From Desulfocapsaceae bacterium (lineage in GTDB: Bacteria; Desulfobacterota; Desulfobulbia; Desulfobulbales; Desulfocapsaceae): a stretch of 49,906 bases of DNA. The DNA lies in the NCBI GenBank assembly GCA_030653035.1, contig JAUSAB010000059.1, positions 1 through 49,906 of the forward strand, read 5' to 3'. Shown one piece after another: positions 9,168 through 17,404 of the stretch. The first letter of the stretch is position 1; every line of letters starts with the position of its first letter. The notes beneath the pieces were generated by a model that was not told the origin of the DNA, searched no databases, and worked only from the letters and a program-made list of their open reading frames with translations. The translations under genes were made by a program, and so were the position numbers.

Positions 9168-9398
9168 TTATTTAAGCTTGTTTATATAATCAATGGCATT
9201 CTGGACAGTATTGATCTTCTCTGCCTCTTCATCAGGAATCTCAACATCAAACTCCTCCTCCATGGCCATAATCAGCTCGACAAGATCCAGAGAGTCAGCG
9301 CCAAGATCATCCACGAATGAGGCATTGGGAACCACTTTATCTTTTTCCACACTCAACTGCTCAACAATAATATCAACCATCTGTTGATCTATAGCCAT
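9168..9398 (-). CDS. acpP: Acyl carrier protein
   Basis: ACP carries the growing acyl chain on a phosphopantetheine arm. The 76-residue acidic protein has the modification site [12 protein letters not shown], with Ser at about 37. The length and the N-terminal helix ([15 protein letters not shown]) are normal. AGGAGA precedes the ATG. It lies between fabG and fabF as in many bacteria. An intergenic stretch of about 95 bases before it may allow separate control of this abundant protein. Confidence 0.96.
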   Translation of the reverse strand: MAIDQQMVDIIVEQLSVEKDKVVPNASFVDDLGADSLDLVELIMAMEEEFDVEIPDEEAEKINTVQNAIDYINKLK

Positions 9399-9492
9399 TT
9401 TTTTCTCCTAGTTTTCAATATGTTAGTTAACAACTATTACAAATACAGCAACAAGACATCATTCATCATCCGGAAATTCTATTTCCCGTTTT

Positions 9493-10236
9493 TTACATAT
9501 ACATTCCACCATTGACATGCAGAACCTGACCGGTCACATAGCGACCATCTTCACCGAGAAGATAGGCAACGGCACCGGCTACATCTTCTGCGGTGCCCAA
9601 GGCAGCCAAAGGGATCTCTGCCTTGATCTTTTCCTGGATATCCTCAGAGAGGGAACTGGTCATATCCGTCACGATATACCCTGGAGCAACCCCGTTCACC
9701 GTGATATTCCGGGAAGCAAACTCCCTGGCCATGGATTTGGTCAGCCCCACAAGTCCGGCCTTTGCCGAGGCGTAATTGATCTGGCCGGCATTGCCGGTAA
9801 AACCAATGACAGACGTGATATTGACAATCCGCCCCCATTTGTTTTTCATCATCACCCGTGAAGCAGCCTTGGCACAAAGAAAAGCACCTTTCAGATTGGT
9901 ATCCAGCACCAGGTCCCAATCTGACTCCTTCATTCTGGCCATTAGCCCATCTCGAGTTATACCGGCATTATTCACGAGTACATCAAGAGATCCGGCAGCG
10001 GTAGTTATCTGTTTAATGGCGTCCTGCACCTGTTCCCCGGCGGCAACATCAAAACAGATAATATCGGCACGTCCACCCGCCCCCTGAATCATCTTTTGAG
10101 TTTCTTCAGCTGCAGCTGGATTCGACACATAGTTAATATATACATGGGCACCCATGGAACTGACACGCTGACATATGGCACGTCCAATACCACGGCTTCC
10201 ACCAGTTACAAGTGCTATTTTCCCTTTCAAACTCAT
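9493..10236 (-). CDS. fabG: 3-oxoacyl-ACP reductase
   Basis: FabG is the NADPH-dependent short-chain dehydrogenase that reduces 3-oxoacyl-ACP. The cofactor loop TGGSRGIGRAI lies at about 11-21, NNAG at about 88-91, and the catalytic Ser-Tyr-Lys in NITSVIGF (about 139-146) and YASAKAG (about 155-161). The 247-residue length is normal. Its ATG overlaps the etfA stop as ATGA, so it is translationally coupled to an electron-transfer flavoprotein gene rather than to fabD, which is unusual for this operon. Confidence 0.95.
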   Translation of the reverse strand: MSLKGKIALVTGGSRGIGRAICQRVSSMGAHVYINYVSNPAAAEETQKMIQGAGGRADIICFDVAAGEQVQDAIKQITTAAGSLDVLVNNAGITRDGLMARMKESDWDLVLDTNLKGAFLCAKAASRVMMKNKWGRIVNITSVIGFTGNAGQINYASAKAGLVGLTKSMAREFASRNITVNGVAPGYIVTDMTSSLSEDIQEKIKAEIPLAALGTAEDVAGAVAYLLGEDGRYVTGQVLHVNGGMYM

Positions 10237-11426
10237 GACTTGCGACGCGCCTCAATTTGCGTAAGAAGCTTGGGTACGATCTCAAACAGATCTCCTACCA
10301 AGCCAAAATCTGCCACATCAAAGATGGAGGCATTTTTATCCCGGTTAATAGCCACAATGGTCTCTGCTGACTGCATACCAGCAACATGCTGTACTGCCCC
10401 CGAGATACCACAGGCAATATACAGTTTTGGCGCCACAGTTTTACCCGTCTGTCCAACCTGATGGGGATAGCTGATCCATCCGGCATCAACCGCTGCCCGA
10501 GTTGCAGCAACCGCGCCACCAAGCGAGTCGGCAAGCTCACGCATCAACGTAAACCCTTGGGCGTTGTCCAAACCACGACCACCAGCAACAAGGATATCTG
10601 CTTCCTGAATATTCACATTATCCTGTTCCGAGACGACGGATTCAATAACCCGTACCCGGGTCGCAAGTTGTTCGGGAGTTGGTTTCACCTCAACAATTTC
10701 ACCCTGCCGCTCACCATCAAAGACCAAGGCCTTCATCACTTTGGGACGCACGGTGGACATCTGCGGCCTTGAATTCGGACAGACAATGGTCGCCATAATA
10801 TTGCCGCCAAAGGCAGGTCTGGTCTGCAACAAGGCGCCATCCTCGTCGCGGATGGCAAGCTGGGTACAATCAGCAGTAAGTCCAGCGCCGAGGGTTGTGG
10901 CAACACCCGGAATAAAGGAGCGGCCAATGGCAGTCGCCCCGGCCAGAACGATCTCCGGTTTATGTTGCCGGATCAGCGAGGTCAGGATTGCGCCATAGGC
11001 CTCATCAGTAAAATGGGCCAACGCCGGATCGTCAATTCGATACACCGTATCGGCCCCATGGGCAATCAGTTGGCTGGCAACTTCACCCGTTTCAGAGCCA
11101 ATCAGAACCGCTGCTAACGGCACGTTCCGGGTATCGGCCAGCTTGCGCCCTATTCCCAAGAGTTCAAGAGAAACCGGCGCCAAGGTACCTCTTCTGAATT
11201 CCCCATAAACCCAAACCCCAGACCAGCTTGCGAGATCCAAAGGAGCATCCTTTCCTGCCCCTTCAATCTTTAAGGCCCCAGGATCACATACCTCTACACA
11301 CGTTCCGCAGAGCGTGCAACCATCACCCACCACTGCCCAACTATCCACAACCGTAATAGCGCCAAATGGACAATTACTTTCACACGCGCCACAACCGATG
11401 CACAGCTCTGTATCTATAATCAACAT
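10233..11426 (-). CDS. etfA: Electron transfer flavoprotein alpha subunit with N-terminal ferredoxin domain
   Basis: The 397-residue protein is a fusion. Residues 1-60 hold two four-Cys clusters (CIGCGACESNCP and CTLCGTCVEVCDP), as in two-[4Fe-4S] ferredoxins. Residues about 70-395 are the ETF alpha subunit, with the FAD-binding C-terminal part visible in GGRGLDNAQGF, SYPHQVGQTGKTV and ACGISGAVQH. ETFs take electrons from or deliver them to acyl-CoA dehydrogenases; the clusters could link this one to ferredoxin or another low-potential partner. Similar fusions are known in anaerobes. It starts 20 bases after etfB and overlaps fabG by four bases. Confidence 0.93.
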   Translation of the reverse strand: MLIIDTELCIGCGACESNCPFGAITVVDSWAVVGDGCTLCGTCVEVCDPGALKIEGAGKDAPLDLASWSGVWVYGEFRRGTLAPVSLELLGIGRKLADTRNVPLAAVLIGSETGEVASQLIAHGADTVYRIDDPALAHFTDEAYGAILTSLIRQHKPEIVLAGATAIGRSFIPGVATTLGAGLTADCTQLAIRDEDGALLQTRPAFGGNIMATIVCPNSRPQMSTVRPKVMKALVFDGERQGEIVEVKPTPEQLATRVRVIESVVSEQDNVNIQEADILVAGGRGLDNAQGFTLMRELADSLGGAVAATRAAVDAGWISYPHQVGQTGKTVAPKLYIACGISGAVQHVAGMQSAETIVAINRDKNASIFDVADFGLVGDLFEIVPKLLTQIEARRKS

Positions 11427-11446
11427 TTCGTTTTCTCCCGCCAGTA

Positions 11447-12226
11447 TTATAGATACGATTGCAAACTATCCACAAGCTGCACGATCTGCTCATCCAGACT
11501 TCCGGTAAAGACGGCCCGCTTGCACCGTGCTTCCGGTGGAAAGACCTTGACGACCTGAGTTGGAGAGCCAGGAAGACCGATACAGGCAGGATCAGCACCA
11601 ATATCAGCCGCACTCAATCTCCTGATTTCCACCTTTTTTGCCCGCATCTTCCCTTTAAGCGAGGGAATCCGAGGCTCATTGATATCTTTCACCACCGTCA
11701 GCAAGGCCGGAAAATCAACAGCCAGCACATCATAACCATCATCCATCATCCGTTCCAAGATCAGTCCGGAATCTGTAGCCTGGCGCACCTTCTGCACACA
11801 GGTCACATAAGGGATCTGCAGACGCATGGCAAGCCCTGGGCCAACCTGAGCAGTATCACCATCAATTGCCTGTTTTCCACAAAGGAGAAGATCAAAAGGG
11901 CCAATAACATTTACCGCCTTGGCCAGGGTATAAGAAGTGGCCCAAGTATCCGCTCCGGCAAAGGCCCGATCCGAGACCAGCACCGCATGATCCACGCCGC
12001 AGGAGATGGCCTGCCGGAGAACCTCTTCCGCCTGGGGCGGCCCCATACTCAAGACTGTGACTTCACCGCCCAGCAACTCCTTTAACCTCACCGCCTCTTC
12101 TACCGCATGCTGATCATACGGATTCATGATCGACTGCACACCTTCGCGGGCCAGGGTATTAGTCTTGGGATCCAGTCGGACATCCTTGGCATCAGGCACC
12201 TGTTTCACACAGACAATGATCTTCAT
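11447..12226 (-). CDS. etfB: Electron transfer flavoprotein beta subunit
   Basis: The 259-residue product has the family N-terminus MKIIVCVKQVPD and the adenine-nucleotide binding region at about 118-135 (LLCGKQAIDGDTAQVGP). It pairs with the ferredoxin-EtfA encoded next. The start is debatable: the ATG at 12247 shares its A with the stop of the upstream acyl-CoA dehydrogenase gene (TGATG) and would add seven residues, while the ATG at 12226 gives the conserved N-terminus. Either way the two genes are translationally coupled or nearly so. Confidence 0.93.
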   Translation of the reverse strand: MKIIVCVKQVPDAKDVRLDPKTNTLAREGVQSIMNPYDQHAVEEAVRLKELLGGEVTVLSMGPPQAEEVLRQAISCGVDHAVLVSDRAFAGADTWATSYTLAKAVNVIGPFDLLLCGKQAIDGDTAQVGPGLAMRLQIPYVTCVQKVRQATDSGLILERMMDDGYDVLAVDFPALLTVVKDINEPRIPSLKGKMRAKKVEIRRLSAADIGADPACIGLPGSPTQVVKVFPPEARCKRAVFTGSLDEQIVQLVDSLQSYL

Positions 12227-12246
12227 AGCATCCAGTTCCCGACCCA

Positions 12247-13401
12247 TCAAGAGCGGGCATACTCCTTATTCAGTTCCTGACCAACCACGTTACGCTGAAT
12301 CTGGTTAGTGCCCTCATAAATCTGCAGAATCTTGGCATCTCGCATCATCTTCTCGACAGGATACTCACGCATATAGCCATATCCTCCCATCACCTGCACT
12401 GCGTCTGTAGCCACCTTCATAGCCATATCCGTGGCAAAGACCTTACACATGGAAGAAACCTTGGACATATTATCAGGATGGGCATCTATATGCCTGGCCG
12501 CACCATAAACCAAGGCCCGTGCCGCCTCAAGTTGAATGGCCATATCGGCAAGCATATGCTGAACCGCCTGAAAAGCCATGATTGGTTTACCGAACTGGAC
12601 ACGCTGTTTCGCATAACTGGCAGCCTCATCAAGGGCCCCCTGCGCCAAGCCCAGTCCCAGTGCAGCAATCCCTGGCCTTGATGAGTCAAGAGTCTTCATG
12701 ACGGTGATAAAACCGGTTCCCTTCCGACCGATCAAACGGTCTTTGGGGATTCGACAATCTTTAAAAATAAGCTCAGTGGTAGACGATGCCCTGATCCCCA
12801 TCTTTTTCTCTTTCGGGCCACAACGGAAACCAGGATCACCCTCTTCAACCACCAACATGGACGCACCCCGCGCCCCCCTGCTCCGGTCGGTGATGGCAAC
12901 GACCGAATAGATCTGAGCCTCCCCGCCGTTGGTGATCCATTGTTTCGTGCCGTTCAGTACCCACTCATCACCATCCAGTACCGCCGTTGTCTGAATGCCC
13001 GAGGCATCAGAACCGGCATTGGCCTCGGTCAGACCAAATCCGGCAAATTTCTTGCCAGCAGCCACAGCCGGCAGATATTTCTCTCGCATCTCTTGCGAGC
13101 CGGCTATAAGGATGGGATAAATACCCAGCGAACTGGCGGCAAAAGCCGTACCTACTCCAATACAACCACGCCCCAGTTGTTCAAGGGCAAGGACGATATC
13201 AAGACATCCGCCACCAAATCCGCCAAACTCTTCTGGAATCGGGATCCCAAACAGGTCCGCCTGAGCCATCTCATTCAGGATTACTCGGGGAAATTCATCT
13301 TTTTCATCAAGTTCAGCCCGATGCGGGATAATACGCTCATCCGTGATCTGGCGGGCGGTTTCCACTATCATTTCTTGTTCTTCAGATAAAAAATAGTCCA
13401 A
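12247..13401 (-). CDS. Acyl-CoA dehydrogenase-family flavoprotein embedded in the fatty-acid synthesis operon
   Basis: The 384-residue protein is a full-length acyl-CoA dehydrogenase: the FAD-binding strand FGLTEANAGSDASG at about 127-140, the WITNGGEA loop, and the C-terminal YEGTNQIQR (about 368-376) with the Glu that is the usual catalytic base of short-chain enzymes. Such enzymes oxidise acyl-CoA to enoyl-CoA, or work in reverse, with ETF as partner; etfB and etfA follow directly. It starts with TTG, supported by AGGAG six bases upstream. It sits between fabH and fabG, the usual place of fabD. Whether it acts in degradation, in butyryl-CoA-type metabolism, or as an enoyl-thioester reductase for synthesis cannot be read from sequence. 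Confidence 0.93.
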   Translation of the reverse strand: MDYFLSEEQEMIVETARQITDERIIPHRAELDEKDEFPRVILNEMAQADLFGIPIPEEFGGFGGGCLDIVLALEQLGRGCIGVGTAFAASSLGIYPILIAGSQEMREKYLPAVAAGKKFAGFGLTEANAGSDASGIQTTAVLDGDEWVLNGTKQWITNGGEAQIYSVVAITDRSRGARGASMLVVEEGDPGFRCGPKEKKMGIRASSTTELIFKDCRIPKDRLIGRKGTGFITVMKTLDSSRPGIAALGLGLAQGALDEAASYAKQRVQFGKPIMAFQAVQHMLADMAIQLEAARALVYGAARHIDAHPDNMSKVSSMCKVFATDMAMKVATDAVQVMGGYGYMREYPVEKMMRDAKILQIYEGTNQIQRNVVGQELNKEYARS

Positions 13402-13434
13402 TCTTGTCTCCTCGTTAGAAACCGTTAAGAATAC

Positions 13435-14409
13435 TTACCACCTGATCAAAGCTGCGCCCCAGGTAAATCCGCCACCAAAAGAACAAAGCAGAATAATATC
13501 TCCAGATTGAATCCTGGAATCACGATTTGCCTCATCAAGGGCAATAGGAATAGAGGCAGCCGACGTATTACCATATTTCTGCACATTTACAAAAACCTTT
13601 TCTTCACCTATTCCAAGACGTTCAACTAATTTATTCAAGATACGAATATTCGCCTGATGGGGAATGACCAACTTGATGGCATCGAGCTCAATCTGCTCTT
13701 GGTCCAAAAGCAGTATAATGGCCTCTTCCATGGCCTTAACAGCATATTTGAAGACCTCACGCCCCTCCATAACGATATGAGCTCCTGGACTTTCAGATTG
13801 TATCAGTTCGGGATTACAACTGGCAGCAGTGTGCATATGCAATAGACGCCAGAGGTTTCCATCGGAAAACAATTTGGCCCCGATCACCCCGCGATTTCCC
13901 TCGACATGGCCAAGGACAACGGCTCCAGCGCCATCTCCAAAAAGAATACAGGTGTTGCGATCATCCCAGTTCGTACGACTGGAGAGGGTTTCCGCCCCGA
14001 TCACCAGAATCTTCTTGTTCGGATCAGCCTGTATATACTTATCAGCCAGATCAAGGGCATAAACAAATCCTGAACAGGCGGCATTGATATCAAAGGCAAA
14101 GGCCCTGCCGGCGCCCAGTTCTTTCTGCACAAAACAGGCACAAGAAGGCATCAGCATATGGGAAGAGATGGTCGCGACAATAATAAGATCAATCTCATAG
14201 GCAGAAACCTCGGCCATCTGTAGGGCATTCTCCGCCGCTCTGGCCGCAAGTCGATATGTTTCTTCGCCCTGCCCGCCAATACGCCGCGTGCTGATTCCGG
14301 TTCTAGTCCGTATCCATTCATCACTGGTATCAACGATCTTTTCCAAGTCCTGATTGGTCACAACCCGTTCAGGCAGATGGGCCCCTGTCCCCAGAATCGC
14401 AGTACCCAT
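13435..14409 (-). CDS. fabH: 3-oxoacyl-ACP synthase III (KAS III)
   Basis: FabH starts fatty-acid synthesis by condensing acetyl-CoA (or another short acyl-CoA) with malonyl-ACP. The 324-residue protein has the full triad: Cys in INAACSGFVYAL (about 113), His in LVIPHQANIRI (about 249) and Asn in KYGNTSAASIP (about 279). The N-terminus MGTAILGTGAHLPERVVTN is typical. Its ATG overlaps the plsX stop (TGATG). Confidence 0.95.
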   Translation of the reverse strand: MGTAILGTGAHLPERVVTNQDLEKIVDTSDEWIRTRTGISTRRIGGQGEETYRLAARAAENALQMAEVSAYEIDLIIVATISSHMLMPSCACFVQKELGAGRAFAFDINAACSGFVYALDLADKYIQADPNKKILVIGAETLSSRTNWDDRNTCILFGDGAGAVVLGHVEGNRGVIGAKLFSDGNLWRLLHMHTAASCNPELIQSESPGAHIVMEGREVFKYAVKAMEEAIILLLDQEQIELDAIKLVIPHQANIRILNKLVERLGIGEEKVFVNVQKYGNTSAASIPIALDEANRDSRIQSGDIILLCSFGGGFTWGAALIRW

Positions 14410-15428
14410 CAGACCACAACCTCTTCATCCTGAGCGCTGAGGGCAAGACCGGCGGCTATTTTCTGATTTACTTGTTTTTCGACCATCTTGGCAGCTTCAA
14501 GGATTGCATTTTTAATCGCCTCAGCACTGGATTTACCATGACAGATAATACCAATGCCATTGACACCTAAAAGAGGCGCACCACCATATTCTGCATAATC
14601 CACACGCTTAGCAAATGCACGAAAGGCGGGACGGGCAAGAAAATACCCGATTTTGGCAAGGGTTGATTTCATGATTTCATCTTTTAACATCTGCATGGCC
14701 GCCCCAGCTAATCCTTCACTGATCTTCAAACAGATATTTCCGACAAAACCATCACAGACGATCACGTCAACGTCACCCTGAAACACATCACGCCCTTCCA
14801 CATTTCCAACAAAATTCAAGGAACTGGCAGCAAGCCGGGCATAGGTCTCCTTGACAAGGATATTTCCTTTCCCAACTTCTTCACCAATGCTGAGAATACC
14901 AATCCGCGGATGATCTATATCAAATATATGGGAAAAGGCAGAGGCCATGACCGCAAATTGAAAAAGATGCTGGGGACGGCAATCCACATTTGCCCCAACA
15001 TCCATCATAACGACCGGCTTCTTCAAGGTAGGAAAGATACTGGCAATTCCTGGCCGGGACACATGCTCCATCCGGCCAAGCTTGCGCACAGCCGCCGCCA
15101 TCGTTGCCCCGGAATTGCCGGCACTGACAGCAGCGTCAACCAGCCCTTGACGTACAAGTTCAAAGGCAACCAAAACCGAGGCATCTTTTTTCCTGCGAAT
15201 GGCATCAACAGGTGACTCGCCCATCTCCACCACCTCTGAAGCATGGACAATCTGGATATGTGACGACCCAGTATTACCAGCAGCCAAACGGTCAAGATAG
15301 GCCTGCAAGATCTGCTGGTTCCCGACTAAGGTAACATCCAGCCCTGTCTGTTTTACCGCAAGCAATGCCCCGCCAATCAGTTCCTCGGGACCATGGTCTC
15401 CGCCCATGGCATCCAGGGCAATCCGCAC
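14409..15428 (-). CDS. plsX: Phosphate acyltransferase PlsX
   Basis: PlsX converts acyl-ACP to acyl-phosphate, the donor used by PlsY to begin phospholipid synthesis. The 339-residue sequence opens with MRIALDAMGGDHGPEELIGG, the family signature, and contains the conserved SAGNSGATMAAA and VVMMDVGANVDCRP stretches. It lies 9 bases after rpmF and overlaps fabH by one base, the standard rpmF-plsX-fabH arrangement. Confidence 0.95.
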   Translation of the reverse strand: MRIALDAMGGDHGPEELIGGALLAVKQTGLDVTLVGNQQILQAYLDRLAAGNTGSSHIQIVHASEVVEMGESPVDAIRRKKDASVLVAFELVRQGLVDAAVSAGNSGATMAAAVRKLGRMEHVSRPGIASIFPTLKKPVVMMDVGANVDCRPQHLFQFAVMASAFSHIFDIDHPRIGILSIGEEVGKGNILVKETYARLAASSLNFVGNVEGRDVFQGDVDVIVCDGFVGNICLKISEGLAGAAMQMLKDEIMKSTLAKIGYFLARPAFRAFAKRVDYAEYGGAPLLGVNGIGIICHGKSSAEAIKNAILEAAKMVEKQVNQKIAAGLALSAQDEEVVV

Positions 15429-15437
15429 GATTATGCC

Positions 15438-15626
15438 CTATTCTATATCAACATCAAGGCTAACAACCGTACGCCCCTTGTATTTGCCACAACTTGGACA
15501 AAGACGATGTGGCTGTTTTGGCGCACCACACTCGGCACAGGTGGCCATGCCTGGGGCACTCAGGGCGTCATGCGATCTTCTTTTACGGGTACGAGAGTGA
15601 GAATGTCGCCTTTTGGGTAATGCCAT
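15438..15626 (-). CDS. rpmF: Ribosomal protein L32
   Basis: The 62-residue basic protein begins MALPKRRHSHSRTRKRRSHD and has the four-Cys zinc ribbon of the Cys-containing L32 form (CAECG and CPSCG). GGAGG lies five bases before the ATG at 15626; a longer frame to 15701 is not supported. It heads the plsX-fabH-acd-etfBA-fabG-acpP-fabF-rpiB run. The DUF177 (YceD) gene that often precedes rpmF is absent. Confidence 0.95.
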   Translation of the reverse strand: MALPKRRHSHSRTRKRRSHDALSAPGMATCAECGAPKQPHRLCPSCGKYKGRTVVSLDVDIE

Positions 15627-15932
15627 AATATCCTCCAATAAAAAACAAAACCTGTTTTTCAGGGTAAATTTGAATAATTTTCTACTTGTTTCAACAAACA
15701 ACCTGTTGAACTTTCACGTAAAATCGGCACGATTTGTTTTTTCGCAAGCACGACAACGGAAAATTTTTTATTCACTCCAGGCTACTAAACCTCAAAAAAA
15801 CACACCCAAAAGGATGTGCATAAAGAAAGAGAAAATAAACAATTTTCGCAAGAATGGCGAGGAAAAAAAACAACTACCCACACTTTATCGATTTCCCCCT
15901 CTTTCACTCAATACTCCCCCAAGAGCACCTGA
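15627..15932. promoter_or_regulatory. Upstream region of the rpmF-fab operon with an inverted repeat
   Basis: This roughly 300-base AT-rich gap separates mlaC from rpmF, and should hold the promoter of the lipid operon. A seven-base inverted repeat, TTCAACA at 15690-15696 and TGTTGAA at 15704-15710, lies about 65-85 bases before the rpmF start; its spacing is suitable for a dimeric regulator, but no regulator is identified. Nothing else stands out and no small gene is supported. Confidence 0.35.
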
Positions 15933-16571
15933 TTACTCAAGGGTACTATTTTTTTCCTCCAGAAGTTTAACCAAACCATCAAATTTGTCACGACGAAGGA
16001 TAGACTTGAACTGCTCCATATAATTTCGAACCAGGCTCACCCCTTCGATGTTGATATCATATACCATCCATCGATCTTCTTTTTTTGTCATAATATAATC
16101 AACAGGCATCAACTGACCGTTATTCTCAATCTGCGTAGAGACGATGGCCCTATCATCTTTCAACCTCTCCCCAGTATATTGAATTTCCTGGCCTGAATAA
16201 TTCTCAAACTTACCGATATAGGCATTTTCAAGAAGTTTGGTGAAAAGCGCCTGGAAATGATCCTGTTTTTCTTGCGGCAAATCCTTCCACTCTTTCCCGA
16301 CCACCCGCTGAGACATCTCTCGAAAATCAAACCCCTTGGTCACATGGCCCATAATCTTGGCACGTCGCTCCACCTTATGTGCCTCTCCCTTCAAAGAGGG
16401 ATCAAGTAAAATATCTACCAGGGATTTTAATGTGGGTTTTAACTGCTCGGTAGGCCCGGAAACCGCCAAAGCAGAAGAATTCACCACAAAAAAACAACAG
16501 ACCAGTACCAACAATGTATACATATATTTCATAATTTTTATCTTCTTTAGATTTCTTGATACCATTTTCAC
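15933..16571 (-). CDS. mlaC: MlaC-family periplasmic phospholipid-binding protein
   Basis: MlaC-type proteins (Ttg2D/toluene-tolerance family) shuttle phospholipid across the periplasm between an outer-membrane MlaA complex and an inner-membrane ABC system. The 212-residue product has a lysine-rich n-region and a hydrophobic signal core ending near SSALAVS (about 37-42). The mature part shows the family pattern FDFREMSQRVVGKEW and YIMTKKEDRWMVYDINIEGVS. I chose GTG 16571, which has GAGGAG six bases upstream; an ATG at 16595 that overlaps mlaA, and an ATG at 16532, are alternatives. It follows mlaA closely. The inner-membrane mlaEFD genes are not in the window. Confidence 0.88.
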   Translation of the reverse strand: MKMVSRNLKKIKIMKYMYTLLVLVCCFFVVNSSALAVSGPTEQLKPTLKSLVDILLDPSLKGEAHKVERRAKIMGHVTKGFDFREMSQRVVGKEWKDLPQEKQDHFQALFTKLLENAYIGKFENYSGQEIQYTGERLKDDRAIVSTQIENNGQLMPVDYIMTKKEDRWMVYDINIEGVSLVRNYMEQFKSILRRDKFDGLVKLLEEKNSTLE

Positions 16572-16584
16572 CGACAACTCCTCA

Positions 16585-17373
16585 TCATAACTCATTCAGT
16601 ATATTTTTCCTCCCGTCCCTGTCCAACACCTTATTTCGCCTGTACTCAAGATACACCTGCCGCATGGATATATACGGATCTAAAGAATATCGCTTCATGT
16701 CTTCATAAAGCCCTGGATGCAGAGACAACAGGTTCACTTTATTAGTAGTGTAATAGGCTACAGCATCCAGATACGTAATATCGATATAGGCGATAGGATG
16801 ACTTAGCGCATCACCGGCGAAACCGACAGAATCACGCAAAGTCGATGGCCCGAGAAGAGGTAGGCACAGATAAGGCCCTTCCCCCACTCCCCAAGTCCCC
16901 AAAGTCTGTCCAAAATCTTCCGGTTTGGGCTTAATCCCAAATGACTGCAAGGCAGGATCGCCAAGACCCAAAACCCCCACAGTGGAATTAATCAAAAATC
17001 GTGAAAGATCAATCCCCGCACCAGCAAATTTGCCCTGCAAGAGATTATTCACCACCCATATCGGGGACGCAATATTATCAAAAAAATTACCAAAACACTG
17101 GCGGAAATCAAGAGGAACCACCGTTGTATAGGCAGTATTAACAGGTTTCAATATCCAGAAATAGAGTCTATCATTTACCTCAAAGAAAAACCGGTTCATG
17201 GACTCTAAAGGATCACCGGCCTCCTCCTCGACAAAGAACTCATCAAGATTTCCTCCCCCCTCATCAATCAACAAACTGGCATCCGGGCTAAGCTCATTAG
17301 CCTGGGCAACCCAAACAGATCCCGCCATAAGGGCCAGAAACAACAAAAACGTGGTTCTTTTTTTTGACATCAT
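16585..17373 (-). CDS. mlaA: MlaA/VacJ-family outer-membrane phospholipid transport protein
   Basis: MlaA sits in the outer membrane and removes mislocalised phospholipid. The 262-residue protein has the family core DPLESMNRFFFEVND (about 52-66), INSTVGVLGLGDPA (about 127-140) and the GVGEGPYLCLPLLGPSTLRD block (about 162-181). The N-terminal signal peptide (about 1-25) ends VWVAQANE and has no lipobox Cys, although classical MlaA proteins are lipoproteins. GGAGG precedes the ATG. It lies 31 bases after fabD and just ahead of mlaC, so lipid synthesis and lipid transport genes appear to share a transcript. Confidence 0.88.
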   Translation of the reverse strand: MMSKKRTTFLLFLALMAGSVWVAQANELSPDASLLIDEGGGNLDEFFVEEEAGDPLESMNRFFFEVNDRLYFWILKPVNTAYTTVVPLDFRQCFGNFFDNIASPIWVVNNLLQGKFAGAGIDLSRFLINSTVGVLGLGDPALQSFGIKPKPEDFGQTLGTWGVGEGPYLCLPLLGPSTLRDSVGFAGDALSHPIAYIDITYLDAVAYYTTNKVNLLSLHPGLYEDMKRYSLDPYISMRQVYLEYRRNKVLDRDGRKNILNEL

Positions 17374-17404
17374 AATTACCTCCGTAATACCGCTTCTGAC
17401 AAAA

